64,000 nt of DNA from Emiliania huxleyi CCMP1516 (GCF_000372725.1 NW_005196603.1:1489-65488), one strand, 5' to 3'. Shown: positions 9,532-21,135, counted from the first letter of the stretch. The notes: generated by a model from the letters alone, not told the origin. Made by a program: numbers and translations.

Positions 9532-10105
9532 GATGCTCCGGGCCGACCCGTCCTGCCGACGGTGGCACTCTTCCACGTCTCGCTCACGCTGAGAAAAATT
9601 CTGAAACGGCGTGCAGCAGAGTCACCGACGAGTCGGTGCGCGTGACGCCTCGCGTCCCGCACCGTTCTCACACATCCATAAACTCACTTTGTTTGGCCTC
9701 ACTGAAGCGATGCTCTGTCTGAATCCTGAATCCTCAGATTTTAGATTAGGACGCTGCGCACCCTTTACCACACAACACCCCCCACAGGTACGAATATGTG
9801 CACACACATGTGCATGTGTGGAGAGCGAGAGGGCTGAGCGTGTCCGCGAGCGCGTAGAGTAGTAGAGCGCGAGGAGAGCGCGCTCCCCCGCGTGCCGCTG
9901 AGTGTGTGGACAGCGGCGAGCGGGGCACGCGCAGGGGGCGGTGACGATGATCGCGTTGACGTAGTCGCGTCGTATAGAGAGCCGTTGAGGGGACCATGCG
10001 CTGAAGCGCGGGGCGGAGGGTCCCTCCCTCGTCCCCGCCTCCCGCTATGACCCCCCAGGCACACACCCACAGCAGCGTGACAGAGGCGTGTGCTTCGGAG
10101 AGCAC
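9532..10105. other. Intergenic region downstream of RanBP1
   Basis: This includes a stretch of moderate GC (9590-9790), a short GT/CA-rich patch near 9795-9820, and the 3' flank of the minus-strand RanBP1 gene. No supported gene. Confidence 0.5.
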
Positions 10106-11109
10106 CTACTCCTTCGCGTCCGCCGCAGGAGCCGCCTCCTTCGCGGGCGCCTCTTCCGGAGCAGCAGCGGCTGGGGCGGCGCCCGTCGCCTCCCCGGACA
10201 TCCCGGCGGCCTTGTTGGCCTCCTTCGCTTTTTCAAACTCCTCCTTGAACTTCTGCGCGTTCTCGGAGTTGGCAAAGCGGATGGCGAGCGTCGAGTACTG
10301 CGTCTCAGTGGTGCCGTCGCGCCCCTCGGAGTAGTCGTGGCACTGCCAGACCCACGAGCGGTCCGAGCCCGCGTTCTCGGCGAGGCTTATTGTGGGCACC
10401 ACGAAGAAGTTTGCGCAGATCTTCATCGTCTTCTCGCGACGCATGAGCAGGCGGACCTGGCCGCGGGTGGGCCGAGTCGTGGCGGGCCGAGGGCGTGGGG
10501 ATCGGCGCCCGGCGCCGCTGCAGGGACGCCGGGCGGTCTGGCCGCGGGTGGGGACGCGAACGGGCGGCGGCGCGGGATCGCGAGCGGCGCGGCGCCTTCT
10601 TGGTCTCCTTGTGCTGGAGAAAGCGAACGTCACCCGTGCCCCGCTCCTTCCAGAGCTTCACCTCCTTCTCCCACGAGTCAGACTCCCACCGGAAGAGCTT
10701 CGCGCGCCTGGCCGGGGAGGGGCCGGCGCGGTCACGCGCCGCCCCGCGGGAACTGCGCGAAGCGGCTGCAGGGGCGCAAGGCGCACATCTTGAAGAGGAC
10801 CTCCTCTTCGTCCTCCCCCGTGGTGGTCTTCACCTCATCCAGCTTGACCAGCGGCGTGAACTCCACGTTCGCCTCCTCCTCAGGCGCCGGCGCGTTGTCG
10901 TCCTCCTCGCCGCCGGCGGGCGCGGGCGCCGGCGCCTCTGCAGGAGCGGGCGCTGGTGCCTCTGCCTCCTGAGCGCAGGCGCGGGAGCGGCGCTGAGCAG
11001 AGCGCTCCAGCAGGCGCGGCGCGCGCGCTCCAGCGGCTGCAGTCGGCGAGGGGGGCGAGGTCGTGGGCACCTGCTTGGGCGGCTCCGGCTGCGGCGACGC
11101 CTCGGCCAT
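10106..11109 (-). CDS. RANBP1: Ran-binding protein 1 (RanBP1)
   Basis: This cytoplasmic cofactor of Ran GTPase binds RanGTP and assists RanGAP in releasing cargo complexes after nuclear export. Three exons are inferred: 11109-10787, 10707-10596 and 10456-10106 (261 residues). Exon 1 has an Ala/Pro/Glu-rich N-terminus then [20 protein letters not shown] and EEEVLFKM. Exon 2 gives [36 protein letters not shown]. Exon 3 gives [31 protein letters not shown] and [20 protein letters not shown]. Together these form a complete Ran-binding domain with the diagnostic order. Intron 1 starts GT; intron 2 starts GC (aag/gcgccg) and ends ccag. The C-terminus is an Ala/Glu-rich tail, as in other RanBP1 proteins. 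The promoter side contains a dispersed repeat (11170-11496). Confidence 0.93.
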
Positions 11110-11169
11110 TGCTGCGTGCGCGCCAGAGCGCCGCGATCACAAAAAAACGCGCTCCACGCTCGGGGCGAG

Positions 11170-11496
11170 CGCGTGAGGCTAGAGCAGGCTCGCTCGTCCT
11201 CTAGCAATCTCCGCCGGCCGCGAGGCCGGACTAGACCGTGTGTGGGGTCGTGTGAGGTGTCTCTGGTCACTCTCCTCAGAGGCTAGCCGCCAGCCGCTAG
11301 CCCTATCTCGCACTCACTGGCGGTGACAATTCTATGGGTGAGCGTATGCGAGTAGAGGCGCGTGAGCCGATTCTAGATCGCTTGCCATTGGCATATAACT
11401 TGGCTTGGCGTGCGACCTCAGCGCGCCCGCCGTCAGCTCGACGGGGCGCGCATGTCAGCGAGAGGTTTGCCGGTAGAGCGATCCCGGTCTTGTCGA
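11170..11496 (+). repeat. Dispersed repeat B, copy 1, about 330 bp
   Basis: This block matches 26793-27110 in reverse orientation over most of its length. Shared words include CTAGAGCAGGCT, CTCTAGCAATCTC, CCGTGTGTGGGGTC, GTGAGGTGTCT, CCCTATCTCGCACTCA and GGTTTGCCGGTAGAGCGATC, with scattered differences. It starts about 60 bases upstream of the RanBP1 ATG and so probably lies in that promoter or 5' UTR. I see no coding capacity and no clear inverted ends. Confidence 0.75.
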
Positions 11497-12348
11497 ACGC
11501 GAGCCCCACGCCACGGTTGCCAGCCGTGCCTTCGCGAGAGTCGCCCTCGAGCCGCGTCCCGTCGGCACTACCCTCGAGTGCGTGTCGTCTTGGTTGGCGA
11601 CACCCACTCGTCGAGGGCAGTCCGGCCGACGGGAGCCTGTCGCGCGCCGGCGACGAATGCGGCGTGTGTGTGTGCGTACGAAGCGACGATGGCACGACCA
11701 CCGCCCTGCTTCCTGACCGGGCAAGGAGGGGCCTACTCCCGTTCCGCGAGGAACAGGAGGTCTCCCCCCCTCCCCCGGCCTGAGCAGCGACGGGTGGACG
11801 GCAGCCCCTTCGAGGCTAGCAGGCGAGAGTCTACGCGGGGCTCACGAGCCGAGTCTCAGCCACACGCACCTCGCGCCTGTACTCCACCAAGTCAAGGTGA
11901 AAAGATGTTATCAGCCAGGCGGGCAGGGCAGGCGGGCAGGCGGGCGGGGTCAGGGAAGACTATTCCAAGACTCGCGAGGAGCTGCTGCTCCAACCTGTTC
12001 ACAGATAGGGTGATAAGAAAACAAGAACCTCGCATACGACGACAGTGAGGGTGTGAGAGACAGACCCAGGGAAGGTCTTTCAATCGTTGCGCGGCCTTCG
12101 GGCGGGGCTGCGCCTCAGTGCCCCCCACCCCCCACCCCCCAGCATCCATGGAAGCCCCCAAGCATCCATGGAAGCCCCCAAGCATCCATTGAGACATCCA
12201 AGGAAACCCCCCAGGGAGACACCCCAGGGAGACACCCCAGGGAGACCCCTCGCGGCAAACGGAGTCCCTCCGACGGCTAGAAAAGAGGATCCGCCGTTTC
12301 GCCATCACAGCCGATCACCGGGCGGACGCCTAAAATCGGCGACGAACT
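11497..12348. other. Intergenic region with a short minisatellite
   Basis: At 12150-12195 the unit cccccaagcatccatggaag occurs about three times. At 12215-12250 the unit cccagggagacac occurs about three times. The rest shows no supported gene. Frames here are composition-driven. Confidence 0.6.
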
Positions 12349-12894
12349 ATGAGCGACCCCCCCGATCCCGCGTGGCTTGACGCTCTCCTGGGCGGGACCG
12401 ACGGCGTGGAGATCCCGCCTCAGTCGCAAGGTCCCGGCCCAATCGCGCTCAGTCAGATGTACCGTGACGCAGCCATGCTGGAGCAGGAGTCGTTGGCACT
12501 CGCCGCCGAGTCGCAAAAACGCCGATTTGAGTCCGAGATGCCCTCGGCAGTCCCCAAGATGGCGAAGACGTCTGTCTCTCAGACGCACGTCTCGACTCCC
12601 GCCACGGCCTCGCCTGCCGGGCCCCAAAACGCCGGCAACGGAGGGCGGTGCTTCAGGTGCGGCCGGGCGGGCCACTGGTCCCGCGACTGCACCCACATTG
12701 CAATGGCCATGACCGCTCGCATGTCCTCGCCCTGCCACGTCTGCGGCGGCAGGATCAACCCCACCTCCGACCGCATCTGCCGGCTCAGCGTCGGGCCGTA
12801 CGCGGGCAAGTGGGCGCACCACAGCTGCGCTCTCAACCATCTCGTCAACCTCGGCTTTATCACCGCCGAGGACGCGAGCAACGTGGAGATCTGA
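12349..12894 (+). CDS. CCHC zinc-knuckle protein
   Basis: This intronless frame of 181 residues begins with ATG and an acidic N-terminus (MSDPPDPAWLDALLGG). Residues near 100-113 form a CCHC knuckle, CFRCGRAGHWSRDC, the type that binds single-stranded nucleic acid. A second zinc site follows: CHVCGGRINPTSDRICRL, then GKWAHHSC, a C-x2-C...H-x2-C arrangement resembling treble-clef fingers. Zinc knuckles occur both in RNA-binding host proteins and in retroelement capsid proteins. No other retroelement part is adjacent, so I favour a host nucleic-acid-binding protein, with moderate doubt. Confidence 0.7.
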   Translation: MSDPPDPAWLDALLGGTDGVEIPPQSQGPGPIALSQMYRDAAMLEQESLALAAESQKRRFESEMPSAVPKMAKTSVSQTHVSTPATASPAGPQNAGNGGRCFRCGRAGHWSRDCTHIAMAMTARMSSPCHVCGGRINPTSDRICRLSVGPYAGKWAHHSCALNHLVNLGFITAEDASNVEI

Positions 12895-14032
12895 GCCCGC
12901 CCTGCCCACACTCATCACTTATCCCTCCTTTCCACTGTCCCCCCCCCTTGCCCTTTGCCCTCGGCATGTGAGGGTGCTTCACTTCTGCTTGTGTGTGTCG
13001 TAGCGTGTCTATCAGAGCCCGAACGCATTCCCGTTATCGAATTCGGACCCGATTTTTGGAATCTCCACGTACGTAGTACCTACGTACCCCAGGGTACCTA
13101 GGCACCTAGCCAAAGTCTCACTTTGGCACTGGTGCTTAGGCCTTGTTCACAGCTAAAGCCCAACTTTGGCACGGCCTGGTTCACAGCCGAAGTCCAACTA
13201 GGCACTACGGGCACATACAGAGCACGCGACAGTGTATCTTGCCGGCTCTGACTCTTGGTCTCTCTCTGCGACGGGAACAGCGGACGATGCGCAACACTCG
13301 ACTTTGGCGACAGCTGCAGGTTACGAGCGCAGCGCCGTCGCCAGACATGCCGGAAGTAACACTGCACCGACACGTTGCACTGGAGGTAGCGGCCTATGGT
13401 CCTGGCCAAAGTATGGGCTTTGGCAAGGTCGACTGTGGTAGGGACGTCTCAATGGATGCTTGGGATCAAACCGTCCGTGAAGAGTGCTTGATTCACGGAC
13501 AGCGAGGCTGGCCGCACAGCGAGGCTGGCCGCAAGCGGAGCTCCCCACCGGCGGCGGGTTTGAAGACACTGAGCTCGGAGCAGTGACGACCCACCCACAC
13601 GCTGCTCAACCCCAGGGGCGGGGCTCGCCACGCCGCGCCGCGCGCCACGAGCGATCGTGGATCGCCGTCGACGTCAGGGCATCGCCGTCCCGGCGTCCCA
13701 GAGCAGCGTCTATTCAGGGCGACGCCGCTCACGCCATTTAGAGCGGTGTCAGCTTAAAGCAATCGCTGCTCTTACTAGCTAGAGCGGTGTTCACTCAGCA
13801 AAGTCCCGCTCTGAAGAGGAGGAGCGAAGGAGAGCGCGGCTGAGGGAGGCGAAAGCAGCCTCTCCGCGGAAATTGACCGCTCCCGCTATGTTGAGCGGTG
13901 TTGCACTGTCTTGACTCCGCTCGAACGCTACCTTACAGCCCCTGCCCGAGCTCAGGCTCGACACTTTCATAGTGGACAGTCGGTCTAGTCGCGATTCGGC
14001 GCGATTCGGCACAGTCTCTCGTTCCATCGTCC
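12895..14032. other. Intergenic region with short imperfect repeats
   Basis: Words such as CTTTGGCAC, GTTCACAGC and AGTCCAACTA recur around 13105-13210. A palindromic patch (tacgtagtacctacgta) lies at 13070-13090. The motif AGAGCGGTGT recurs at 13740-13800. The pattern suggests decayed tandem duplications. I found no gene I can support. Confidence 0.5.
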
Positions 14033-16543
14033 ATGCTTGCTCTCGCGATGCTGGCAGGCAGCCAGCCGGCCGCCTCCTGCGATCGGCCGCTGAGAGCTTG
14101 CTACGATGCCATGGGCGGGCAAAGCTGGAAAAACGCGGCGGGGCGGTCGTGGCTCGACGCCAATATTCCGTGCTGCGAGAAGGCGTTTGTCACCTGTCAC
14201 AAGGAAAAGGAGGAAATTCGCAAGATCGCGTGGCGGAGCATAGCGGGCCTGATGGGCACCATCCCACCGCAGCTTGGTCTCCTCACGAGCCTCGGGGAGA
14301 TCAACGTCGAGAGGACAGACCTCTCGGGGACGCTACCGGACGCCCTCTTCTCTGCGAGCTCCGAGATCGAAAAGGCGCCTCTCCCCCCTGCCCGTGCCTC
14401 CCCGCCGCCCAAGCGACATTGCTCAAGCCCTATGAGCGGTGGACGGTGCCAGCTGACGAGCCTCAAAGTGACGCTCACAGCGAGCGCCCGCCTCTCCCTT
14501 CGCGCGCAGCTCAGGATCAAGCGGACCTCCATCACGGGCACCCTCCCTCCCTCCCTCTTCCTCTCCGGCACACTCGAGAAGGTCGTTGCCACCCTCGCCG
14601 CCGCCGCCATCTCCACCGCCATCTCCACCGCCCTCAACTCCTCGCCTCCGCCGCCATCACCCTCGCCACCTCCTCGCCTCCGCCGCCATCACCCTCGCCA
14701 CCTCCACCCTCGCCACCTCCACCCTCGCCACCGCGCCCTTAGGTCTCCGCAAAGAAGTCGGGCCTCTCGGGCACCATCCCACCCACGATCGGGATGGCGA
14801 CGAAGCTTGAGGAGAGTCGCGCTGCCGCGCCGCGCCGCACCCTCCAGCAACCCACGCGCGGCCGCCACAACGACCCCTCGCCATCCCTTCCCTACATCAC
14901 AGGAGATCGACCTCGAAGAGAGCGTCAACTGCGGCAAGATCAACAGCAAAGATTGGAGGAGGGAGAACTGCAAGGGCTTCTCGGGCACCATCCCGCCCGA
15001 GATAGGGATGGCAACAAAGCTGGAGGCGCCGGCCCTAGATCAGTAGCGGAGAGGCAGAGTGCTTCTCACCCGGGGAGGCGCTCAGCTGGAGGCTCTTGCT
15101 GCCGCTTTGCCGCACAGGAGATCAACACCGAAAAGAACGTCCTCTCGGGCACCCTGCCGGCCTCCCTCGCCCTTCTGAGCAAGCTCAAGGCGCGCGCCCC
15201 GCGAGGAGAGACACCGACGCAGAGGCGGCCACGGCGCCGGCCCCTCACCTCTCGTCTGCTCGCCGCCGCTCAGACACTCAAGGTCGCCGACAGCCTCCTC
15301 TCCGGCACCATCCCGCGCGGCCTGCACGTCAGCAGGCGCGCGCGCCACACTGCCCTCCGTCCCCGCGGCCCCGGCGGTCGGGCGGTGCCCCCTCTCCCTC
15401 CACGTTCGGTGCTCTCTGTCGTGGTAGGGAGTGTGACTTGGTCGATGCAAACCCGCCGCCGGCCCCGCACCCGCCCGGCAAGGGGCGGAGGCTCGGCGAG
15501 GCAAGGCCGGGCGGCGCTGCGCCTCTAAACGCCGCCTCCAAGGGGGAGGAGCAGCAGCAGGGCGGCGGCGAGCGGCGCAAGCTGCTCCAGGGCGTGCAAC
15601 TTGCGCATTCGCCGCCCCACGCCGGCTGGGCCCCCGCGCCGCCGCTCTCCAACTGGGGTGTGCGGGGCGAGGCGGGCGGCTTCCCCGGCCTGCTCGCGAA
15701 ATGGGGCGGCTGGAACAAGGGGCCCGAGGGCGACAGCCCGCTCGACCCGTGGGACCGCGGCAGGCTGTACGACGGACGGGTTAAGGTGCTGTGGCCCCAC
15801 TGGGTGCCGATAGCGGAGAGGTAGCAGCAGCCAGGAGTGGGCAACTCCAATTCCTCCCGACAGCCACTCGCCCCGCCCCGCGAGACGCGCGCAGCCGCCC
15901 CCTTACTGTGCAGGCGCCGGGCACGGATGGCAACCACTTTGACTGCCCACTCCCAAACGACTTGCCCGAAACGTGCCGCAGAAAGGCGGTGTGTGTGTGG
16001 GAGAAGAGGTTTCCCTATCCGCCGCACCCGCCGTATCCGCCGGCGCCGCCGCCCGATCCGCCATCGCCGCCGCCCTCACCGCCCAAGAAGCCGCCACCGC
16101 CACCGCAGCCGCCGCCGCCGCCGCCGTTGCAACCGTCGCCGCTGCCGCCGCCGCCCTCGTCGCCGCCGCCGCCTCTGCCACCGCCATCGCCACCGCCACC
16201 GCCATCGCCACCGCCATCGCCATCGCCGCCCTTTGACGTTTTCACGTTCTGGTTCATCGATCCACCAAACCCGCCGCCCTCGCCACCGCTGGCGCCATCG
16301 CCGTCGCCGCCATTGCCGTCATCGCCTTCGCCGACGAACCCGCCGCCGCCGCCCCCAAAGCCCCCCGAGGCGCCCGCGCCAGAGGGTGTGAACTCGGTGG
16401 TGCCCCTCCTCCTCGTCGCTGTGAGCTCCTTTGTGGGGGCGATGGCGCGCCCCCAGAAGCGGAAGACAGACTGTTTGCATACTGGCACTCGAGGGAGGAC
16501 ACGCATTCGGCGGTATTCGTTCGTAGCCCTCGTCTTCGCGTGA
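14033..16543 (+). CDS. LRR and proline-rich (extensin-like) surface protein, multi-exon
   Basis: The start MLALAMLAGSQPAASC is a short signal peptide. It is followed by a cap-like CYDAMGGQSWKNAAGRSWL and CCEKAFVTC, as in plant-type LRR ectodomains. Leucine-rich repeats follow, one per exon: MGTIPPQLGLLTSLGEINV, SITGTLPPSLF, SGLSGTIPPTIGMATKLE, GFSGTIPPEIGMATKLE, NVLSGTLPASLALLSKLK and SLLSGTIPRGLH. The exons are separated by short introns ending in cag or tag. A last exon (about 15919-16543) holds the LRR end HFDCPLPNDLPETC, about 120 residues of Pro-rich (S)PPP repeats, and a hydrophobic segment VVPLLLVAVSSFVGAMA that may anchor it. Exon borders are inferred. At least one donor (cttgag/gagag) is neither GT nor GC. 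A role in cell-wall or scale adhesion or sensing is likely but not shown. Confidence 0.75.
16015..16370 (+). repeat. CCG-rich repeat encoding the polyproline stalk
   Basis: Trinucleotide-like (ccg)n with cca and tcg variants encodes the PPP/SPPP stalk of the LRR protein. The low complexity explains the open frames on both strands here. Confidence 0.85.
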
Positions 16544-16896
16544 AGCTCCGAATATCGCACTCACGCCCTGGCTGCGATGTACACTCACGCTGTAGGCGTA
16601 TGTTGGCTACGGGGGAGGGACGATGTCCTTCCGCCGCATGGAGGACGAAGGCAAGTCAGGGCGCTTTTCAGAGCGCGAAATCAACAAGCTCGAGCGCGGG
16701 TTTGCCGGAGCCACAGCGGCCAGCGAGGCGTCACGCTCGCCACAATATATAGTAGTGCTCGAGTCGTGAGCAGCCTTGAATCTGACCCCTACCCACGCGA
16801 CGCGCACCCACGCACCGCACACCGCCCCCCCCAAAAAAACCCGCGGTTGGCCCCCCCCCCCCCCCCCCCCCCCGCCCGCCCGCCCGCCCCCGGAAG

Positions 16897-17685
16897 GTGG
16901 AGGCGGAGATGCAGAAGCGGGCAGACGAGTTCGCGCGGGGGCTGGTCGCGGACGACGAGGGCGGAGGAGACGCAGAGACCAACGCCTCCATTGTTTCCGA
17001 GACCTGGGAGCTGATCGCAGTGACGCCGCCCAGAGTTCGAGCCGCACTTAGTGTGGGCCCGGCCGGGCACGTCCGCCTTCAACTAACTCTCCACGTCAAC
17101 GCTGGAGACTCGAAGATCAGCTCCCCGGCACCCACCACGAGCCCGGCGGAGGTGGCAGTCAGCGCCTCCTCCTCCGGCTCCTCCTCCTACGACATGCCCA
17201 CGGGGGAGGGGGCGCCATCGTCCGCCATGAGGGACGCCGTCGAGCGCATCGTGCATCCGCCTCAGCGTGCGGACGTCAACTCGGCGGCGCAGCGAGCGGA
17301 GATGCACGACCCGTCGCGACCGGCTGACCAAGCAGGCCTTCGCGACCAACGCGGCCGGTGACACCGCCGAGGCGGCCTCTTCGCGCAGGCGAGCGGGTTC
17401 GACCCGCGTCCGACGACGATCCTCTCGCATGTCAACATGCGCCTCAAGCTGGGCGAGTGCGAGCTCGCGGCGGCGTGCTACGAGCGGCTGCTCGCCGGCG
17501 AGACGCTGAGCGAAACGGCATGGTACATCGCGCTGCGGCGCGGCATGCCGAGGCGCTACTGGCGGAGGAGGAGAAAGCCCAGGCAAAGCGAGCCGATGCC
17601 ACCGTCGTCGAGCAGCGCGGGAGCCGCGAGGGCTGAGCGAGGGAGCTTCCTTGTCAAATTCTTTTCTTTGAAGTGGCATACCTAA
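16897..17685 (+). CDS. Hypothetical protein, probably spliced
   Basis: Two coding-like segments lie in different frames. The first (16897 onward) encodes MEAEMQKRADEFARGLVADD and later TWELIAVTPPRVRAALSV. The second, around 17375-17580, encodes GFDPRPTTILSHVNMRLKLG and ECELAAACYERLLAG, which resembles a TPR helix pair. A splice in the 17300-17400 region would join them, but I cannot place it. A long C run (16851-16872) precedes the first ATG and may itself be misread. No family is recognised. Confidence 0.35.
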
Positions 17686-17860
17686 GATTCTTTTGCCGCC
17701 ACTTCTTTTTAGTATTTAGAGAGACCGGCATTGTACGCCGGCGGCGGAGCTGCTGCCTCTTTCGGAGTTCTCGTCTGCCAACGAATTCTTACAGCAGGCG
17801 CAGCGGTGTACACCTCCGGCGTACACCATCGCAACTGGCTCACCCTCGCCGAAGCTTTCG

Positions 17861-18140
17861 TCACCGAGGCGTCCCAGCGGGGCGGCCGGGCTGCAAGCAA
17901 GGCAGGAAGACTGGCAGGTGCAAGAACCACAAGTGCTGGCGCGAGGCGATCCGTTTCGTCGCAGTTAGCCAGGAGGGGGCTGGCGCCTTCCTGAATGCGA
18001 TCCCCATGCGGGATGGTATGCGGGCCGCGGCGAGTCGAGTCGGAGAGCCGAGCCGCACCAGCAGCAGCATCTGCACCAGCAGCAGCAGCACCAGCAGCAG
18101 CAGCAGCAGCAGAGAGAGGCGCCAATTTTGAGGTTGCCCG
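17861..18140 (+). mobile_element. Small retroelement fragment with CAG repeat
   Basis: The plus strand encodes WREAIRFVAVSQEGAGAFLN and then AIPMRDGMR, nearly identical to the protein of the retroelement remnant at 1-2330 but in the opposite orientation. It runs directly into a (CAG)n/Ser-rich tract (18060-18112). Only about 100 bases are shared, so this is a short fossil piece of the same family. Confidence 0.65.
18063..18112. repeat. (CAG)n trinucleotide tract
   Basis: Interrupted CAG repeats directly follow the retroelement fragment. The association of CAG expansion with this element family also holds at 1748-2095. Confidence 0.85.
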
Positions 18141-18463
18141 AGACAGCCTGGAGATGGCCCCGCGTTGTAGCCCCGGTGCCGGCGCCTCACATCTCACTCA
18201 GCATCCAGGGGCCGGTTCCGCCGCGCAGTCGAGCAGCAGGAGCTCGGGCACAGCTTTGTCGACAAAGAGCTTGAGCACAATTTCGGCGAAGAAGCGTCAC
18301 CGGCGGCACGCCGGGATGAATCCGGACCGATGACATTGTTCGGCACCGCGACGGCGAGCCGCCGCGGGCCCACAGGAGGGCTCGGAGCCGAGGCACCGGT
18401 CCGCGCCGCCAGCGGGGCGAGAGCACCAGCCTACAACCTGCCGACATGGCAGTTGCGACGGCG

Positions 18464-18468
<5 letters not shown>

Positions 18469-18495
<27 letters not shown>
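18469..18495. repeat. (CA)n microsatellite
   Basis: About 13 CA dinucleotides lie upstream of the U-box gene. Confidence 0.9.
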
Positions 18496-18662
18496 GATAG
18501 CGAGTCCGCCTCGAAGACGCCGGTGCATTTCTTCCTCTTCGCGGACGCACCAAGTCGCTCGCTTTGCCAGACGCCCGCAGGTGCCAGCCAGCGTCCCACT
18601 CTCGCGAGGCTTGTCAGGGGGCGGGGCTCGAGCGGGGGGGCGCGAGTCACACCCGAGAGAGG

Positions 18663-19588
18663 ATGAGCGGGCCGAGCGCGCGCACGGAGTTGCCCTCGCT
18701 GACCCCTCCCCCGCGCGCGCAGGAACTGCGCGCCCATCGGTTTGCAAGGATGCCCGGAGGCAGCGGCTCCAACCCAATGATGCAGACCTACGCGGTCACC
18801 GTGCCGCCCGGCGTCGGGCCGGGCCAGCAGTTCCAGGCCTCGCTGGACGGGCAGCTGACCATGGTGATTGTGCCGCACGGCAGCGGGCCCAACAGCACGC
18901 TGCACGTGCAGATTCCCGCGCGCCCGTCCAGCGTACAAAAGTACGCGGTGACGATCCCGAGCGGCGTCTCGCCCAATGGTCGCTTCCAGGCCAATCTTGG
19001 CGGGCAGCTCGTGTGGCTCGTGTGCCCCGCAAACATGGGTCCGGGCAAGCAAATGCTAGTGGATGCCAACACCGCGGCGAGCGGCAAGGGGCAGGCAAAG
19101 ACGTGGCCGCCGCCGATCGCCGTGCCTCAGGACATGGACGGCGGTGCGCTACGCTCCCCTCCCCGTCCGCTGGGACCGACCCGCGCCCCCCCTCCCCCCC
19201 CCCCTCCCGGCGCGCACCGCGCGCAAAGCCGCCGTCCGCCTTCGCTCACTGCTAGATGTTTCTCGCAGGCGACAATGTGCCGGACTACTTCCTCTGCCCG
19301 ATCACGGGCTGCTTGATGCGGCAGCCGGCCATGACGCCCGACGGCGTCACCTACGACTACGACGCTATCGTCGAGTGGTGCGCCAACAGTCGCGCCGCGA
19401 CGGCGCCGCCGCCGCCCACCGCCGCCGACCCCGCCCCCGCCCCCTCGCCCCGCAGGCTCCAGACAAAGCAGACGGACCCCTCGACCAACCAGCCTCTCAC
19501 TCCCGACTCGCTTTGCCCCAACCGCACCGTCCGGTCGATGATAGAGGACTTCATCGCCAAGGGGCCCGACTTTCTGTTCGCAAAGTGA
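18663..19588 (+). CDS. U-box protein with two N-terminal beta-type repeats
   Basis: This is a probable E3 ubiquitin ligase or co-chaperone. After ATG (MSGPSARTELPSL; an alternative start is MPGGSG at 18750) come two related modules, YAVTVPPGVGPGQQFQASLD and YAVTIPSGVSPNGRFQANLG, each followed by a hydrophobic strand. The C-terminal U-box reads VPDYFLCPITGCLMRQPAMT, PDGVTYDYDAIVEWC and later DPSTNQPLTPDSLCPN, then RSMIEDF. The U-box lies on a separate exon. The first exon ends at 19140, the intron 19141-19268 starts GCGGTG and ends CAG, and exon 2 (19269) continues in frame (DGDNVPDYF). A Pro/Ala-rich insert in the U-box (around 19400-19455) is either a second small intron or an unusual loop. 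Confidence 0.82.
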
Positions 19589-20049
19589 GCCTCGCGGCGC
19601 TCCTGGCAGTCGCCATCTGTGATTGATTAGATGTAGTGCATGGGGCCGCTGCGGCCGCTGCGGGCGAGGCGGTCCGACGAGGCTGCGGGGCGGCGCGCGC
19701 CAGCGGGAGCGCGCGGCCGCGGACCCACTTGCCTTTGTGGGGTTGTGCTGTCTTGTTCCACACACGGCTTCTGGCTCGGGGTAGGCCCCGGGTTGTACTG
19801 AGGCGCGCGCACCAGGCGGGTCCGAGTACTGCGCGGAGAGAAGCCTGTGTGGCTGTGCGGTAAGATCGTTGCGGTTCGGCGCCACAATCGAATGCACAAA
19901 GCTGCCAGACGATGTACTAGAGGTGAGTTGTGACCGCGGCTGGAGTGCGATGTAATGTAAAACAGCATAAAAGAGTGCGCCAATCGTAGTGGCCCGAAAC
20001 CCATTCGTTGTTGAGAAAAAATACACCGTGTGAGGTGTGTGTGTTGTGT

Positions 20050-20113
<64 letters not shown>

Positions 20114-20195
20114 TGGTCTGTCTGTGAGACTGAGAGGTTGAGGTGCGAGCCCTGTTCACCACGGATCGCTACAAGGTGGCAAATTCAGAGCTCGC
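19589..20195. other. Intergenic region with a GT microsatellite
   Basis: The region carries a (GT)n run broken by single extra T or G (20037-20110). The rest is the 3' flank of the U-box gene and the 5' flank of the TLC gene. No gene seen. Confidence 0.6.
20037..20110. repeat. (GT)n microsatellite
   Basis: Compound GT repeat with interruptions. The peptide frames across it are composition artefacts. Confidence 0.9.
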
Positions 20196-21135
20196 ATGTC
20201 GCTGCCGCAAACAGGCCGCTCCGAGGCAGAGATGGCAGCCGAGGGCACGCTACCTCTCGTGCGCCACGCCGCTTGCGCCGTCGCCGCCGCCTCGGCAGTG
20301 TACGCGACGACTCTCGCGCTCTCCGGCGGCAGTCACGATGTGGCAGAGGACATAACCGACTTTGTGCACAGCGCAGCCGCAGTGCGTGCGTCGAGCCAGA
20401 GCGCGCTCTCGTTCGAACGCACCCGCTCAAAGCACGCGATAGCGCTGAGGCCCGCCGACGACGCCGCAGCTCGCCGCTTTCTCTGCGCCTCGACAGCCTA
20501 CTTTGGCGCCGACGCCTGTTTCGTGTGCGTGCAGCTCTCCCGCGGCGTCAGGCCCCGGCTATGGGCCGGCCGGCTCGCACACCATGCGGTGCAATTTGCC
20601 GCAAACGGCCCCGCGCTGGCTGGCTCGTCCGGGCGCGCCGTGCGGCCCTACTTGATGCTCGCATACATGGCAGAGGCGAGCAATCATGACCCCGGCCCTC
20701 ACACATTTCCTCGCAGCCTCGCTGGCGGCGATGCGGCGCCCGCCCTCGATAGGTCTCCACCCTCTTTCTCCGGCTGCGAAGTCTCTTGCGACGGGCGGCG
20801 CCCGAGCGGGCCGGTCTGATCCGGGCAACATCGCGGCTCTTGTTGGCCTCGTTTGCGGTCACGCGGCTGCTCAACTTCCCGCTCTGCACGGCGCTCATCT
20901 GGGCCAGGCCCGCGGCCGGTGCTCTGCCCTGTCGGAGCAGCCCCCGTCAGGCGCTGAGCGCAGCTCCTGCCCCGCCAGACGCGACGTGCTGCGGCCCGCC
21001 ATCTTGAAGCTGCACCTCGCCTTCGCCGCCGCCGGAATCACGCTCAACGCAGGCTGGTTCGTCGCGCTGCTCCGCAGCGCCAGCAGAGAGGCGGGCAGCG
21101 GCCGCCGCCGCGTCGCCCCTGCCTCGGAGGGCTAG
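20196..21135 (+). CDS. TLC (TRAM/LAG1/CLN8) domain membrane protein, multi-exon
   Basis: The start is ATG at 20196. The first exon has a membrane segment LVRHAACAVAAASAVYATTL and a second one with FLCASTAYFGADACFVCVQL. These lead to WAGRLAHHAVQFAANGPALA and RPYLMLAYMAEASN. The HH pair and the following acidic-Ser/Asn helix are hallmarks of the TLC fold (TMEM56/CLN8-like), which acts in ER lipid metabolism or sensing. Downstream in another frame, RATSRLLLASFAVTRLLNFP and LCTALIW (about 20786-20905), then LRPAILKLHLAFAAAGITLN and AGWFVALL (about 20990-21090), give the remaining helices. Introns near 20690-20785 and 20905-20985 are inferred. The exact lipid or function is unknown. Confidence 0.7.

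Noticed and set aside
9147-9576. Pro/Phe/Ser and Lys/Glu frames in the pyrimidine tract
   Set aside because: Low-complexity DNA only.
12349-12894. Zinc-knuckle protein as a retroelement capsid piece
   Set aside because: A CCHC knuckle can come from retroelements, but there is no protease, RT or terminal repeat nearby, and a second, different zinc site is present.
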